From Amorphophallus konjac (lineage: Eukaryota; Streptophyta; Magnoliopsida; Alismatales; Araceae): a DNA stretch of 64,000 nucleotides. Both the position numbers and the translations under genes were made by a program. Below are positions 9,705-20,259 of the stretch, piece by piece. How positions within the stretch are numbered: position 1 is the first letter of the stretch; the number at the start of each line of letters is the position of its first letter. The DNA is taken from positions 312,418,855-312,482,854 of the forward strand of contig CM040120.1 in NCBI GenBank assembly GCA_022559845.1, given 5' to 3'. The notes beneath the pieces were generated by a model. The model did no database searches. It saw only the letters and a list, made by a program, of their open reading frames with translations, and was not told where the DNA came from.

Positions 9705-11448
9705 ATGACTACCATTATGTACACTTTGAATTCTCCATCGGTGTTTGATGGTTGCAATTTTAATTTGTGGTTAGGAAGGATGTGCAGTCTAGTCAACTCA
9801 TATGATCATAAGCTATGGAAGCTTATCTCACATGGTCCTTATGAGTTGCCTAAAGATAAATCTGTCTGGACCACAGATTCCAATCTTAAATATGATCAAA
9901 ATTGTTTGGTTCTAAAATTGCTTATTACTGCAGTTGATTCTAATCATTTCCTTTTTGTCTCACATTACAGATCCGCAAGGATATCTTGGTTGGCTTAACC
10001 AAAGTCCGGGAAGGGCATGAAGATCAATGTCTTGTGGCAGGTACGAGTGATCAAGGGAGTGATCAACAAGTTGACTCAAGCTCAAAGGTAAATTCTGATT
10101 CTGATAATGAAGATGAATTTAGCTATGAGGAGTTATTGATTGCATATGATGAGCTTGCTGATAAATATGAGAAGGTTAAGTCTGAAAATAAAAAATTAAA
10201 AAAGAATGTTGAACAAAATAAATGTGATTCTCCATGTAAAGAATGCTCGCACTTGAGGGAATTGATTGATGGTCATGTGTTTGACATTGAAATTCATAAA
10301 GATCAAATTTCTTCTTTGAAAAATGAAAACAAAGAGCTGAGAGAGAGAGTAAGTCTTATGAACAATGGTCAAAATGAGTTTGCTCATGATAAAAATCTTG
10401 AAATAGAAAATGAGAAACTGAAGGAATTGAATAGAAAAATTTCTGAAAGATTGCTTGCTTTTGAAAAAGGAAAATCTATGAATATTGATCAATCTGAAAA
10501 AGGACATGCTTTATTGTAAGAAATTGAAAGTCATAAAACCATCAATGCTACTTTACATGAACAAGTCAACTCCTATGAAAATAAGCTTCCTTCCTATGAA
10601 TTACACATTGCATCTCTTGAGAAAGATATTATTGGCTTGAATGCTTCATTGTCTAGATTTGTGAATGGTCAAGAAAATTTGGACAAATTGTTGGGGACGA
10701 AAGTGAATTTTCAAAGGGAATGGTTGGGTTTTAATCTTGTAAACAAAAAGAAGTTTGAAAATAAAGTTTATACATCTTTTGTGCACAGTTCAAACATAGC
10801 CAGTACATCAAATGGGTCCCCAAATCAATCTTCTTCACAGATAATAAAAAGATCAAATGAAAATCTGAAAAAGAAAAATCATGTTGCACACACACATGCA
10901 TCCATAAAGAAAATCAATTTGCATCAAAAATCCAAAAATACTGCTAGCACCTCCATGCATGTTGAACATACCTCTTCCACACACACACAACCAATTAGAA
11001 AGAAACTCACATATTTTTATTATAGAAAATATGGACATACTATGCATAATTGTTTCATTATGAAGAATGATGATTTGAGAGCATATAGAAACCAAGCTGT
11101 TTTAAAAAAAATGCAAAGAGAGCCTTCACCATAAAATCTTCCATGCATTGCAATCACTGTGGTAAAAGGACTCATACAACTTCACACTACTAGTTATTGT
11201 TAAAGAGAAAGAACTCTTACTCAACACATCATGCTCACACACACAAATCAGTAGAACCCACGAGAAGAAAGAAGATGATGTCACGTGCCGTCTATCATCA
11301 CTTTGGCAAATCTGGAAATGTTAAGCATGATTATTTTCTTGTGAAAGATGATGATTTGAATGTTGTTAAGGAGTGGAAGCCACGTGCCAAGAATGCTGTT
11401 AACCCACAAGGACCCAATATGATTTGGGTACCTAAGAATGCAAATTGA
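9705..11448 (+). pseudogene. Gag of element II
   Basis: ATG lies at 9705. Residues 1-97 match the N-terminus of copia Gag (PSVFDGCNFNLWLGRM, then GPYELP). A frame change near 9990 leads straight into an acidic linker (DSDNEDEFSYEELL) and a long K/E/N coiled coil to about 10640. Then come the LLGTKVNF and KKFENKVYTSF phrases also found in element III, a basic His-rich tail, and three knuckle remnants (near 11030, 11145 and 11300) that have lost cysteines. It ends MIWVPKNAN at 11448. The middle of the capsid-like domain is missing at the same place as in element I. The reading is split over several frames. It would have packaged RNA; as it stands it cannot bind zinc normally. Confidence 0.8.
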
Positions 11449-11875
11449 GAAATCTGTTTTGTAGGAGAGCCATGGAAATGGAAAGTATGACATCTATTTT
11501 CATCAAGAAGGTAAGACATACGAGTCAAGTAACTCAAGCAAGGTTGGAAGAAAAATCAAAAACTGAATTTGATTTCTCAGGTGATATCCCTCTCACTCTC
11601 TCCACTAAAGTGTTATGTCATGTTTTACCATGTGCTGTATAGTTATGTGATCATGCATGAGTCTGTACATGCATTCCATCCATAGATAGTTGCATACCCT
11701 TGTGTATATCATCCTCATATAGTATCTTGTTGAAGTGGAGTTTTGAAACCGTCAATAAATCTCGCTGCATATACTGAGTTTGCATAAGCCTTCACATACT
11801 GTCATGCATAAATTGAATATTGTGAATTCATGTCATAATGCATAGCAATCCTCCTACCTTCACCACCCTTGACTA
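11449..11875 (+). other. Non-coding spacer after gag of element II
   Basis: No pol-like reading follows the gag stop. This 430-nt stretch separates gag from structured RNA copy B. The corresponding gaps are about 670 nt in element I and 510 nt in element IV. Confidence 0.55.
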
Positions 11876-11982
11876 CATAGTATATCAAATGGTGACATGT
11901 GGAAGGGCATGTTACGCCTATCTGAAAGCTATCACTACGCGTGAGGTGATCTTCAGATCTAAGTTCTCCGCCCGGTACTATG
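11876..11982 (+). ncRNA. Recurrent structured RNA segment, copy B
   Basis: The outer stem CAUAGUAU/GUACUAUG pairs over eight bases. The A-U at the fourth pair replaces the G-C of copy A, a compensating change. AUCAAAUGGUGACAUG follows on the 5' side and CUCCGCCC precedes the closing strand. Inside are GGGC...GCCU, CACUACGCGUGAGGUG and GAUC-UUCA-GAUC. Confidence 0.78.
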
Positions 11983-12741
11983 AGTCAATCAGTCACAGGT
12001 TGCACATGGCATTAGATTTTTACTGAGCATATCACAGTCATGCACACATTGAGGGGGAGTCATCAGATTCATCATATGGACTTAACATTTAGGTTCACAC
12101 ATGAGTCATGCATTACATCTAGAACTATCTAGGGGTGTTGGTTGTTAAAATTATTTGTCATATCATTATTAATAAATTTGAATCAAAATTGACAAATCAA
12201 ACCTTTCTGTCTTTGGATGCAGATTATACTCCCAAAATCCAAATGATGATGGGCTAAGCTTGAATCAACTGGAAGAATACCTTGCAAGGATGAAAATGAT
12301 GAGAACCCTCTCAAGTTACTACAAGAAGATGGACTACTTTATGTAGAACAACTTTCAGGATCGACTCAAGTACAAGGTGGTGAAAGTCTTGTACGTGTTG
12401 AAGTAAGTACCCAAGATAAATCAGGTGAAAGGTTTGGAAGAAAATGGATTCTCAAGGCAAAGGTAAGAAAGTAAAAGCTGAAATATCAACCCTCGTGAGG
12501 TTGGTGATTCTAGTGACATGAAGGCTTTCGATCTTGTCATCTAAACTAAGGTAATTCAACCTCGTCAATTCATGCAATGGTCTTTTGTCACGTGTTGACA
12601 CTTTAGGATGATAGGTATTGTTTCAAAACTTGAATTGTCATTCACTAGTCTGCTGTGATGAACTTGTCTAACTGGCTTGAGAAGTGTGTATTGAATATTT
12701 CTCATTTTGAATTACACAACCACACCTGAATTTAACTGCAT

Positions 12742-12820
12742 ATCTGGTATATCAAATGGCGTTTGTGGAAGAGTGGATTATGTCCACTTGGAAGCATAAA
12801 ATCTCCGTCTCGTACCAGAT
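12742..12820 (+). ncRNA. Recurrent structured RNA segment, copy D (short form)
   Basis: This is a 79-nt compact copy with a nine-pair outer stem, AUCUGGUAU/GUACCAGAU, and the same AUCAAAUGG and CUCCGUC flanks. A strong AGUGGA-UUAUG-UCCACU hairpin lies inside. The CACU...GUGAG hairpin and the GAUC hairpin of the longer copies are absent. It lies about 760 nt downstream of copy B in the same element. Confidence 0.75.
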
Positions 12821-15040
12821 TTTGAAAATCGTGACTGGCTTGTGATTCGTGGAGTTATGACTGAATCCTTGAGTTGAGTTCCTTAAATTGAAAATATGTT
12901 TCTGATCAAATGATTCAAACATGTAGCTTCTGGATGATTTCTAATTTCAAAACTTGTGAAATACTCTTGAATATCCGATTTTGAACAATTCTAAAAATTG
13001 GGTTGCATTGAGTAATTTTGATCATTTATGCACCCTTATTCATAAAGGCCATGTCATGAAAAATATTGTTGACACATTAATATAATGTGAATGCTCCAAT
13101 GTCAAATTTACCTCAAGGTTTGAAGATCAAGCCCTCCTATACTACATTTGCATCCTGCATCACATGCTCATATAGGCATAGGTTGCATGCATTAGAATGA
13201 ATTCATGCATTAGCTGAAGTTAGTTCATTCATTTGGTATCAGAAGTTTTGCACCACATTGCATTCTGTCTTGGCATGTTGCATTTCATTACTATGTGATC
13301 AAGTTGCATTGCATCAGTACTCATGCATTAGCTGCATTCACTTCATCCATTTGTTTGGCATCAGTTGCACATTTGCATTGCATGTTGCATACATTCCCTC
13401 TATGTGCTTGCTTGATATTATATGCTATTCACCACATCCCTTGGCATTTCTATGGCATTATGTCTTCTTGATAAATAATGTTACATTTTTGTCATTATTG
13501 GAGTGTTTCATGTCGTACACTCTGGGGGAGTTCTTATTTCATAAGTGCATCTATTTAAGGGGAGCTGCCCTGTTATGAGTTCATGATATTTTTGGTATAC
13601 ATGTTGAATCAAATTTGCACACTTCATGCACAAAATATGAAAATGAGTGTTAAAGATAAGGATATATGAATTTCTTTTCAACACTCTCGAGATGTTAAAC
13701 TTGTTGCATGTATGTTGAAGAGACAGTTGAGGAAAAAGCTACCTACCTATCATGTTTAAAAATTTAGGATGAAAATGAAAGATAGAGCAATGCTCGGTCT
13801 CACTGAGTAAACTGGGCACATGTCACCTGAGACGTGATATGGTTCATATCTGAAAAGTGTTGACTAGTATCTCAGTTCAAAATGAGGTGAAATGATTCAG
13901 TATTTTGAGTAACCGGGGATTCTAGCATGAGCTCCATGCGTCTACTCGTATAAAAAGAAATTATTTGAACCTGATCACTCTTGAAAAATTCTGACTATCA
14001 TGTGATATTGGTTGAGTTGAAAAATGTTGGTGAAAACTCATTGTGGTAGAGCGTAGCCTCCAATACGCTGTTCTCAAAATTAAAGTGCAGTCTGTAAAAT
14101 GTCTCCTTGTGTTGATCTGAAAATCTAAATATCCATATTGCAACTATTATTTTTCATGTTACTCACTTACACATCTGGAAATTTGATTTAATATGTATTC
14201 AAAAAGTTGATTGACTTCTTTAGAAATTGCATGAATCTCTTACATGATTTCACAATATCCCATGTGCTACACATGTGCATTCCGGTTAGCATGACTCTCT
14301 TGCATCTTTCTTATACCCATTCCCCTCTTCCATATGTACGGGGGAGATTACCTATATGTTTATATGTAACTGTTTGGTTGCATTGTGTGCACTTCATGAG
14401 TCACCATTTGCATGTGTTGCATTTCATGCATTTCAAACCAAAATATAAAAATCAAAAAATTTGATAATCAAAGAAAATCATTTTGATATGCCCTCCTGCT
14501 CTTGTTTGTTGTGAAAATCTGACATGGGATCTAGATTCTGAATGCTATCATGCTGAAGACCTCATCATGTGCACATCTTCCTCCACTGGTTCATATCTTT
14601 GAGGCCAATCACCATCTTCAATTGGTATCAATACATGCTTGACTGTATTTGTTTTGGATGTTATCATATTGATTTGTGAGAACAATCACTAATTAGTTTC
14701 CTCTGATTAGAATCATATTGCTTTGTTCGTCCATGTTTTGCCCTTGCATCTTCTGATTTGATATGATGGGCTATTGCTGTTTCACATGGAGTTAAGCCTG
14801 TTCTTCCTTATTTGGATTCTTCCAGCTCGCTTAATACTGTTGTTGTGGGAGATAGATTTGCATTATCTCACTTTTTGATTATGTAAAAGGGGGAGAAAAT
14901 CTGATGATTGTGTGTGACAGTGTATGATAGGGGGAGAAGAACATTTGTGCCATTCTATTGTATCCATTCATCCATTCTATTGTATCATCATTAATTAGTT
15001 TATCATTAAGTTTATCATCACCAATAAGTTTGTCATCATC
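12821..15040 (+). other. Non-coding 3' region of element II
   Basis: AT-rich and without recognisable coding content; ORFs of 60-106 codons match no element protein. It holds GGGGGAG purine tracts near 13522, 14341, 14889 and 14931, and CATGCA-rich low-complexity words. Multiple polypurine tracts upstream of the 3' LTR are known in Sireviruses. Confidence 0.6.
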
Positions 15041-15053
15041 AAAAAGGGGGAGA
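15041..15053 (+). promoter_or_regulatory. Polypurine tract of element II
   Basis: AAAAAGGGGGAGA lies directly before the TGTTGAGTT start of the LTR. This is the expected position for plus-strand DNA priming. Confidence 0.85.
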
Positions 15054-15792
15054 TTGTTGAGTTATGGTTTTGATTATTGTTGCGATTGTTAAGTTATGGT
15101 TTTGATGATAACTAAACTTAATATGTGATTACGTGATGATAACTAAATTTATGGTTGATTACACATGTTCTTGTTGACTGTGTACATTCATGTTGTTGTT
15201 TAAATATGATTGAGTTGACAAATGGCTTTTGAGGCTACAACATGATTGTTTGAATGCATGGTCATATGGTCTTGTTCCATGGGTGATCTTGTTGTTTTTA
15301 CAAGAGGGAAAAGGTTTCATATTTACAAGAGGCAAGAGGTTTCATAACCTCTTTATTGTAGTGCCCATGTGGTCATTGGAGTCATCATGTGGTTACTTGG
15401 GTCTTTCGACATCATCCTGTTAATGACTAAACACTATTAGTCATTGATGTTTTTCCACTCTTATCTGACTAAACTACTTGATGTGCTTTCATGACAGATA
15501 TGCCGAGAATTGGAGTGGAGATGGCAAAAGTGAAAGCATGTTGATAGCGCCCAAGCAAGGATGCAAATCTCTTTTACAAGCAAAATTCGACACTTCATAT
15601 TCGGCTCGTCACATATCCAAGGTCAATGCACCAAGAAGCATAGCCAAGAGAGCCCAAGGTCAAAGACTCAGTTGACACCTTCTAAACTGTCAAGGGTGAT
15701 GCCACAGACATGAACGGGCTACTAAAGGACTTAAGCGACGGAGCTGAAGGGGTTAACGGACCGACCCGAGAAAACCCGGGGTCTGCCCAGTT

Positions 15793-15980
15793 GGCGGTCG
15801 ACCGCCAGCACAGGGGCGGTCGACCGCCCCTGCTAGCAACCTCCAGTCTACCGGTCTCTCAGTGGCGGTCAACCGCCAGCCCAGTAGCGGTCGACCTAGA
15901 TTCCCAGGAACCATCCGTCTGTAGGTTTCTCAGTAGCGGTCGACTGCCAGCCCCTGCAGGTCAACGGCCAGTCCCGATAA
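15793..15980 (+). promoter_or_regulatory. GTCGAC-centred palindrome cluster in U3 of element II
   Basis: GGCGGTCGACCGCC (15793-15806) is a perfect 14-bp palindrome. Positions 15811-15832 form a perfect 22-bp palindrome with the same GCGGTCGACCGC core. Three or more decayed versions follow (near 15864, 15885 and 15935). The cluster ends about 130 bp upstream of the TATA box. Confidence 0.75.
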
Positions 15981-16109
15981 GCCAAAAATATTGACTTTTG
16001 TCCATCTCGAAAGAAGCATCTCCTCTTGCTATTGTTTAATCCCAAAGCCACCAAACCCTCCAGAATTTGTGGATCTGGTCTAAGGCTTGTTCATAGACCT
16101 TCCAAGGGT

Positions 16110-16118
16110 TATAAAATA
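16110..16118 (+). promoter_or_regulatory. TATA box of element II LTR
   Basis: TATAAAATA lies at 16110-16118, downstream of the palindrome cluster and upstream of the leader hairpins. Confidence 0.65.
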
Positions 16119-16186
16119 TCCTATTAGAGTCATAACCTTAATCATCAAAGAGATCCAAATGGGAGGCTGTCCAAGGAGGAAGAAGA

Positions 16187-16523
16187 GGTACTGTAGCTCC
16201 GTGAACAGTACCTCGTGCAACAAGCTCTTCATCTATCTCCAACCCATTCAAGGTATTTCTGAAGCCATCTACCTCCAAGAAAGTGTAGAAGCAATTAAGG
16301 TTCAAAGCTACATCCATACACCTCTTCATCAACTCAAGGTGATCCAAGGGAAGAAGAAGAAGGATGCTACAAGGAAGAAGGAGCCATTCAAGTATCATCT
16401 GAAGGTACTCTATCTCCATTTGAGGTCAACAATCTCAAAGGAAGAGAACAAGCTCACAAGCATCAAGAAGATACAAGGATTTGTCCAAGGAAGAAGGAAG
16501 GGTACTGTCACCGTGAACAGTAC
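16187..16523 (+). repeat. Repeated GTACTGT/ACAGTAC hairpins in R region of element II LTR
   Basis: GGTACTGT and ACAGTACC pair over eight bases at 16187-16212. A second copy, GTACTGT/ACAGTAC, is at 16502-16523. Both have CCGTGA in the loop and CGTGCAA after the stem. A related GTGAACAGTACTCC occurs on the minus strand of the element III LTR near 26050-26075. Confidence 0.65.
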
Positions 16524-17063
16524 TCCGTGCAAGAAGATCTACATCAAATACAAGGCCATTCAAGCTGAGTCTCAAGCTGTTCAAGTGAAGAAGGAATCAA
16601 CGTGAACATCCAGAGCACACACTCAGGGGGAGCCTAAATCAGAGCTTTCTAAACTGTGGTTTATTCATATTGGTGTTTTGTGCTTTATAGTTTCAGATTT
16701 GTGTATCTTATAAACTACAAACTCGTGTGTGTGTGTGGATCGTTGTTGGATCTGTGGTCGTGTGTGTGTGTGTGTGTGTGTCGTATTTGATTCGTGTGTG
16801 CGTAGGTCTTCTCAGATCTGCGCATGTGTGTGGATTTATCCAGATCTTAGTGTTTGTGTGTGTGGAGTGCTGCACTTGTCGCAGCGTGTGTGTGTCTTGT
16901 TGATCCGCATGTTGGATCATGTTGGAGACTTCATCTCTGTGTGTGTGTATGTTTTGGGGCGCGTCCCCGTGTGTGTGGGCAGGCGTCGTCCTGCGTGTGT
17001 GGTTGGAGCGTCGTCTCCGTTTGGGGTTTTATCCCCGAGTGAAGCCTCACCGGGTTTGGTGAG

Positions 17064-17103
17064 GGGTGGACGTAGGATTGCCGTCGTTGTATCCGAACCA
17101 CCT
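17064..17103 (+). ncRNA. GGGUGG/CCACCU leader hairpin, element II copy
   Basis: The outer stem GGGUGG/CCACCU encloses ACGUA on one side and GAA on the other, with inner stem GGAU/AUCC. The same fold, with a different inner stem, occurs in elements III, IV and V. Confidence 0.65.
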
Positions 17104-17270
17104 TAAAAACCGATGTGCATTGTGTGTTATTTGTGTGGTTTGATTATTTTCGTTGTATGGTCGTGTATGAACGGAAAGTTTGAGAGAATTGGTTAATTAG
17201 TTATCATCGGTTAATTATTGTTTATCACATATTTTGTAAAAAGGGTAAAAGTTTTCGTAAAATTTGTTAT

Positions 17271-17296
17271 CACCCAATTCACCCCCCTCTTGGGTG
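17271..17296 (+). ncRNA. C-loop hairpin near LTR end, element II copy
   Basis: CACCCAA and UUGGGUG form a perfect 7-bp stem around the loop UUCACCCCCCUC, 20 nt before the LTR end. Elements III, IV and V have the same loop with different but still complementary stems. Confidence 0.72.
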
Positions 17297-17422
17297 TCAT
17301 TGATCGCGGGACTTCAAACTCTAGAGCATTAAATGCATTGGCGTGCCGTTAAATAAATTTGGAACCTGTATACATCCTTTTCATAACAGAATATATCATT
17401 GAATCCTTGCAAGCTCCCACAT

Positions 17423-17520
17423 GGTTCTTGTACGAGGCAGAGTTTACACTTACGCATAGTGAAGGAATTCAGACTGGCGGATCGGTATGTCATCCAACAC
17501 CATTTGATATACATAGAACC
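17423..17520 (-). ncRNA. Recurrent structured RNA segment, copy G
   Basis: Minus strand: GGUUCU, A, UGUAU pair with GUACA, AGAACC (6 + 5 pairs around one bulged A). AUCAAAUGGUGUUGG and CUCUGCCUC flank the stem inside, and CACUAUGCGUAAGUG forms the conserved inner hairpin. The UG-CA replacement of GG-CC in the stem keeps pairing. It lies downstream of the envelope-like ORF. Confidence 0.72.
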
Positions 17521-17645
17521 AATTGAGGGGCAATAAGCAAATCTGCAAAGTAATCCATTCACAATAAACCATCCATCAAGCCAATACCAAATCAATCCAT
17601 TCATTCATATTTGCCAAATTCACATGAAAGGAAATGAAAGTGAAG

Positions 17646-17765
<120 letters not shown>

Positions 17766-17930
17766 CAATACCAAGTGCACTCCATTCATTCAAGGTTCAA
17801 TACATATTACATTGACACTGACTGACATAGGGTGACTCCTTGACACATGGACAATGCAAATGCAAATGACAAACTCGTATACAAACATTCGGACACGCAT
17901 GCATAGACTATATAAACCTATATTAACTAC

Positions 17931-17943
17931 TTCTCCCCCTTTG
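17931..17943 (-). promoter_or_regulatory. Polypurine tract of element III
   Basis: The minus strand reads CAAAGGGGGAGAA, preceded by TTTTGATGATG as in the tracts of elements II and IV. No TG-starting LTR matching 26729 follows it, so it may be one of several tracts rather than the one adjoining the LTR. Confidence 0.65.
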
Positions 17944-17959
17944 GCATCATCAAAAGAGG

Positions 17960-19413
17960 GGATGAGATACAAGAAAAAAAGACCAAAAGGACTCAAAGAC
18001 CGAAGTACATTCACTGGAGGAGGCGAAGGGCCATGGCCAGCAGGAGGTAGATGGTGAATAATGGAGTTAAGGAGGTCATTTTGGGCGATCAAGTGGTGCT
18101 GGATGCCGACAAGAAAGCGGTTGGTGGTTTGAAATGCTTGGCGAGTGTCCGCATGGCTAGTAGTGAGAGTTGCCATGTGCTGAGTGAGGGTATCCAAGGT
18201 TTGGGAGAATGAATCCACCCTACTAGACATGGAGTCAAGCACAGTGCCAAAGGTGTCAAAAGATGTCCGAATGGAATTCCCACGATCGGAAAGTTGCTCC
18301 CCAAAAGTATCCATAGAAGTCTCTAGCCTAGTGAGGCGCCTATCAACTCCCTCTAAATCTGCCCAAGAGGGCTGTCCAACACCTTAGGAAGAGGACTCCC
18401 CATGATGGAACTATGACGGTACCTTCGGATCTGCGTGATGTGGAGGAGGAGGAGGCTACTCCTCCACCTGAACTGGAGGTGGGGCTTGCCCTTGAGCTTC
18501 CTACTATCCTTGCTCTTCTTCTCCCTCATCTTCTGAGTCTTCTCCATAAATTCTCACATCTTTGTATAACTCTCCATTAGGACCCCAATAATATCTAAAG
18601 GATGTAGAGAGCTTGTGTTTATTGTAGATATCATCTTGCCTCACTTGAATTGACACTTCATCTACCAAGCTGATCCCAGCATAAATGAATATCCTAGTCA
18701 ACTGTGATGCATGCATACTGTAGGGATCTCATTCTTTGGGTACGACACGACCCAATCAAATCTGATATAAGGTGGCCCATGTTGATGGTCATCCCATTCA
18801 TCACACAATAGAATAGAAATTAATGCACTTCAGTTACTTCATCTGGGCTTCCACCCTTAGGATAGATGAGGGTGGTAAACATATGGTGCAAGATGCACTG
18901 TAATGGAGGGAAGTAATTGGCATTCAGCTTGATCAAGTTGCTAACTCCATGCACATATTCACTGCAGGTCATGAGGATGAAAGTTTCCTCAACGTGAGCA
19001 TAACCATAGGCCATATATTCGCCCCTAGCTGAAACTCCTAGGGCGCTCTCAAATAAATCTAGATTGACTATAATCTCAACTCCTTTTACAACAGTATACA
19101 GATGGTCATTTCTCATTATCAAATTTCCATAAAACTGTTGGACAAGGTTGGGACAATATCTAGTGTATCTTGTGACAAAATCAATCCATCCATCTTGTAT
19201 TTCAAAAATAGCACCCAAATCTCGTAAAACATCGTTCAACTCACCAAAATCAACCAGACGGGGGTTAAGTATAGGCCTTGGGCGCATCAGCAGTGCACGT
19301 GGAGGTGCGGGTGCCAGCTGTGGTGGAGGAACCGGGTCCTCACCTCTCCTTGAGCTGGACTCCCTCCTGGTAGATCTCTGAGGGTCTCAGAAGAAGCATG
19401 ATCTAGGCGCCAT
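17960..19413 (-). pseudogene. Envelope-like ORF of element III
   Basis: ATG (MAPRS) lies at 19413-19411. The best-preserved stretch (19287-18820) has the pattern of the plant transposon/envelope-like family (Pfam Transposase_32 type): CPNLVQQFYGNL, then a VKGVEI block, then PPLQCILHHMFTTLIYPKGG. It is followed by an acidic, Ser-rich part and a heptad-rich coiled coil (18314-18050) with a hydrophobic FGLFFLYLIP near the end. Such ORFs follow RNase H in Sireviruses; an envelope role is only inferred in the literature. Several stops interrupt it. It has its own promoter-like upstream region (19690-19810). Confidence 0.7.
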
Positions 19414-19689
19414 CTAGACTCGAAAATCACAGTGGAAACCATTAGAAGGCTAATCTCTTCTCTTGGGAGTAAATGGACTGTAGGACACACCAAAGGCTAT
19501 GAAAAATGATTCTCCACAAGCTGGAATCGAAGCCGTACAAGCCACTGCATAGAATCTGTGCCGAAAGATGATGAAGATCCTAATCTTGTGCGGAGAGGAG
19601 AAAGGGAAGGTTTTGAGGGTTGAAATGAGGAGTTTGGGTGTTCTAGGGTTGGAGAAGAGGCTAGGAGAGTGAATAGGAGCGTGGGAATG

Positions 19690-19810
19690 AGGAAATGGGG
19701 TGAAGAAACCCCTTTAAAATGGGTTCGAACGCGAGTTCGGCCGAACCGGTTCGCCAGTTTCGGTCGATCGAACCGAGGGCATCGGTCGACCGAAGTGGTC
19801 GGCCTACCCC
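19690..19810 (-). promoter_or_regulatory. Promoter-like region upstream of the envelope-like ORF
   Basis: On the minus strand, GGTCGACCGA and TCGATCGACCGA palindromic words (about 19800-19765) are followed by TTTTAAAGGGG (about 19720-19708), a pyrimidine-rich leader with AACCCTAGAA, and the ORF ATG at 19413. The same order (GGTCGACC palindromes, TATA, leader) is seen in the LTR of this element at 26490-26157. An internal promoter is inferred. Confidence 0.5.
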
Positions 19811-19813
19811 AAT

Positions 19814-20259
19814 TTTCATCATTTTTTTTAAACTCCTTCTTCCTTTCTTTTTCTTTTCTCCCCTTTTTTTTGTTTCATTCTTTCCTTTTCCTCCTTTTTT
19901 TAACTCCTTCTTTCCTTCTTCCTTTTTTTTGTTAAGAGAAGGATTGGAATAAGTGAGACTTCTGAGATGACTCTACTTTAGAAGTTTTTCTGAAACTCCC
20001 CTCAGTAAATGTCTCGAATCCCCAGGTCACTAGGTCCACATTTATTTATCAAAGAATATTTGGCCTTAAAAAAATTCAAGGAAGGGCTATATAAATTAAT
20101 TACAATCAAGCATACAATGGTGGTATTTCAACATACAAGGAACCAGAAATTTACACACAAGGTATGCATATTTTTCTATGCAATCCACCCTATATGTAAT
20201 TGACTTTTCTACATATGCAAGACTTAGCCATAATGTAGACTTACGTATGTATGCTCTCA
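19814..20259 (-). other. Spacer between pol and envelope-like ORF of element III
   Basis: The part at 19814-19935 is a long T/C-rich run on the plus strand. The remainder shows no coding signal in either direction. Confidence 0.5.

Larger units (their letters stand above)
9644..17316 (+). mobile_element. Element II: gag-only Sirevirus-type copia element
   Basis: The order is primer site (9646), decayed gag (9705-11448), about 3.6 kb of non-coding sequence with two structured RNA copies and at least six GGGGGAG tracts, the last polypurine tract (15041-15053), and a 2.26-kb LTR (15055-17316). No pol-derived reading is visible. The sequence just before the primer site (CTTGTGAACA) does not match the end of the LTR at 17316 (GCGGGACTTCA), so the 5' end is rearranged, or the gag and the LTR come from different elements. 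Confidence 0.75.
15055..17316 (+). repeat. 3' LTR of element II
   Basis: It begins TGTTGAGTTATGG and ends CGCGGGACTTCA. U3 contains a cluster of GTCGAC-centred palindromes (15793-15980), then a TATA box (16110-16118), a leader with two GTACTGT/ACAGTAC hairpins, a GT-rich stretch (16725-17000), the GGGUGG/CCACCU hairpin (17064-17103) and the C-loop hairpin (17271-17296). The last 50 bp match the end of the element III LTR. A partial repeat of the first 18 bases occurs 33 bp in (TGTTAAGTTATGG at about 15088). Confidence 0.88.

Noticed and set aside
12821..15040. Hidden pol remnant in the tail of element II
   Set aside because: I looked for YVDD, protease WYLD.GCSRHMTG, integrase and RNase H phrases on both strands and found none.
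16729..17106. 125-codon Cys/Val-rich ORF
   Set aside because: It arises from GT-rich sequence in the R-U5 of the element II LTR. It has no family motifs and is interrupted in the related LTR of element III.
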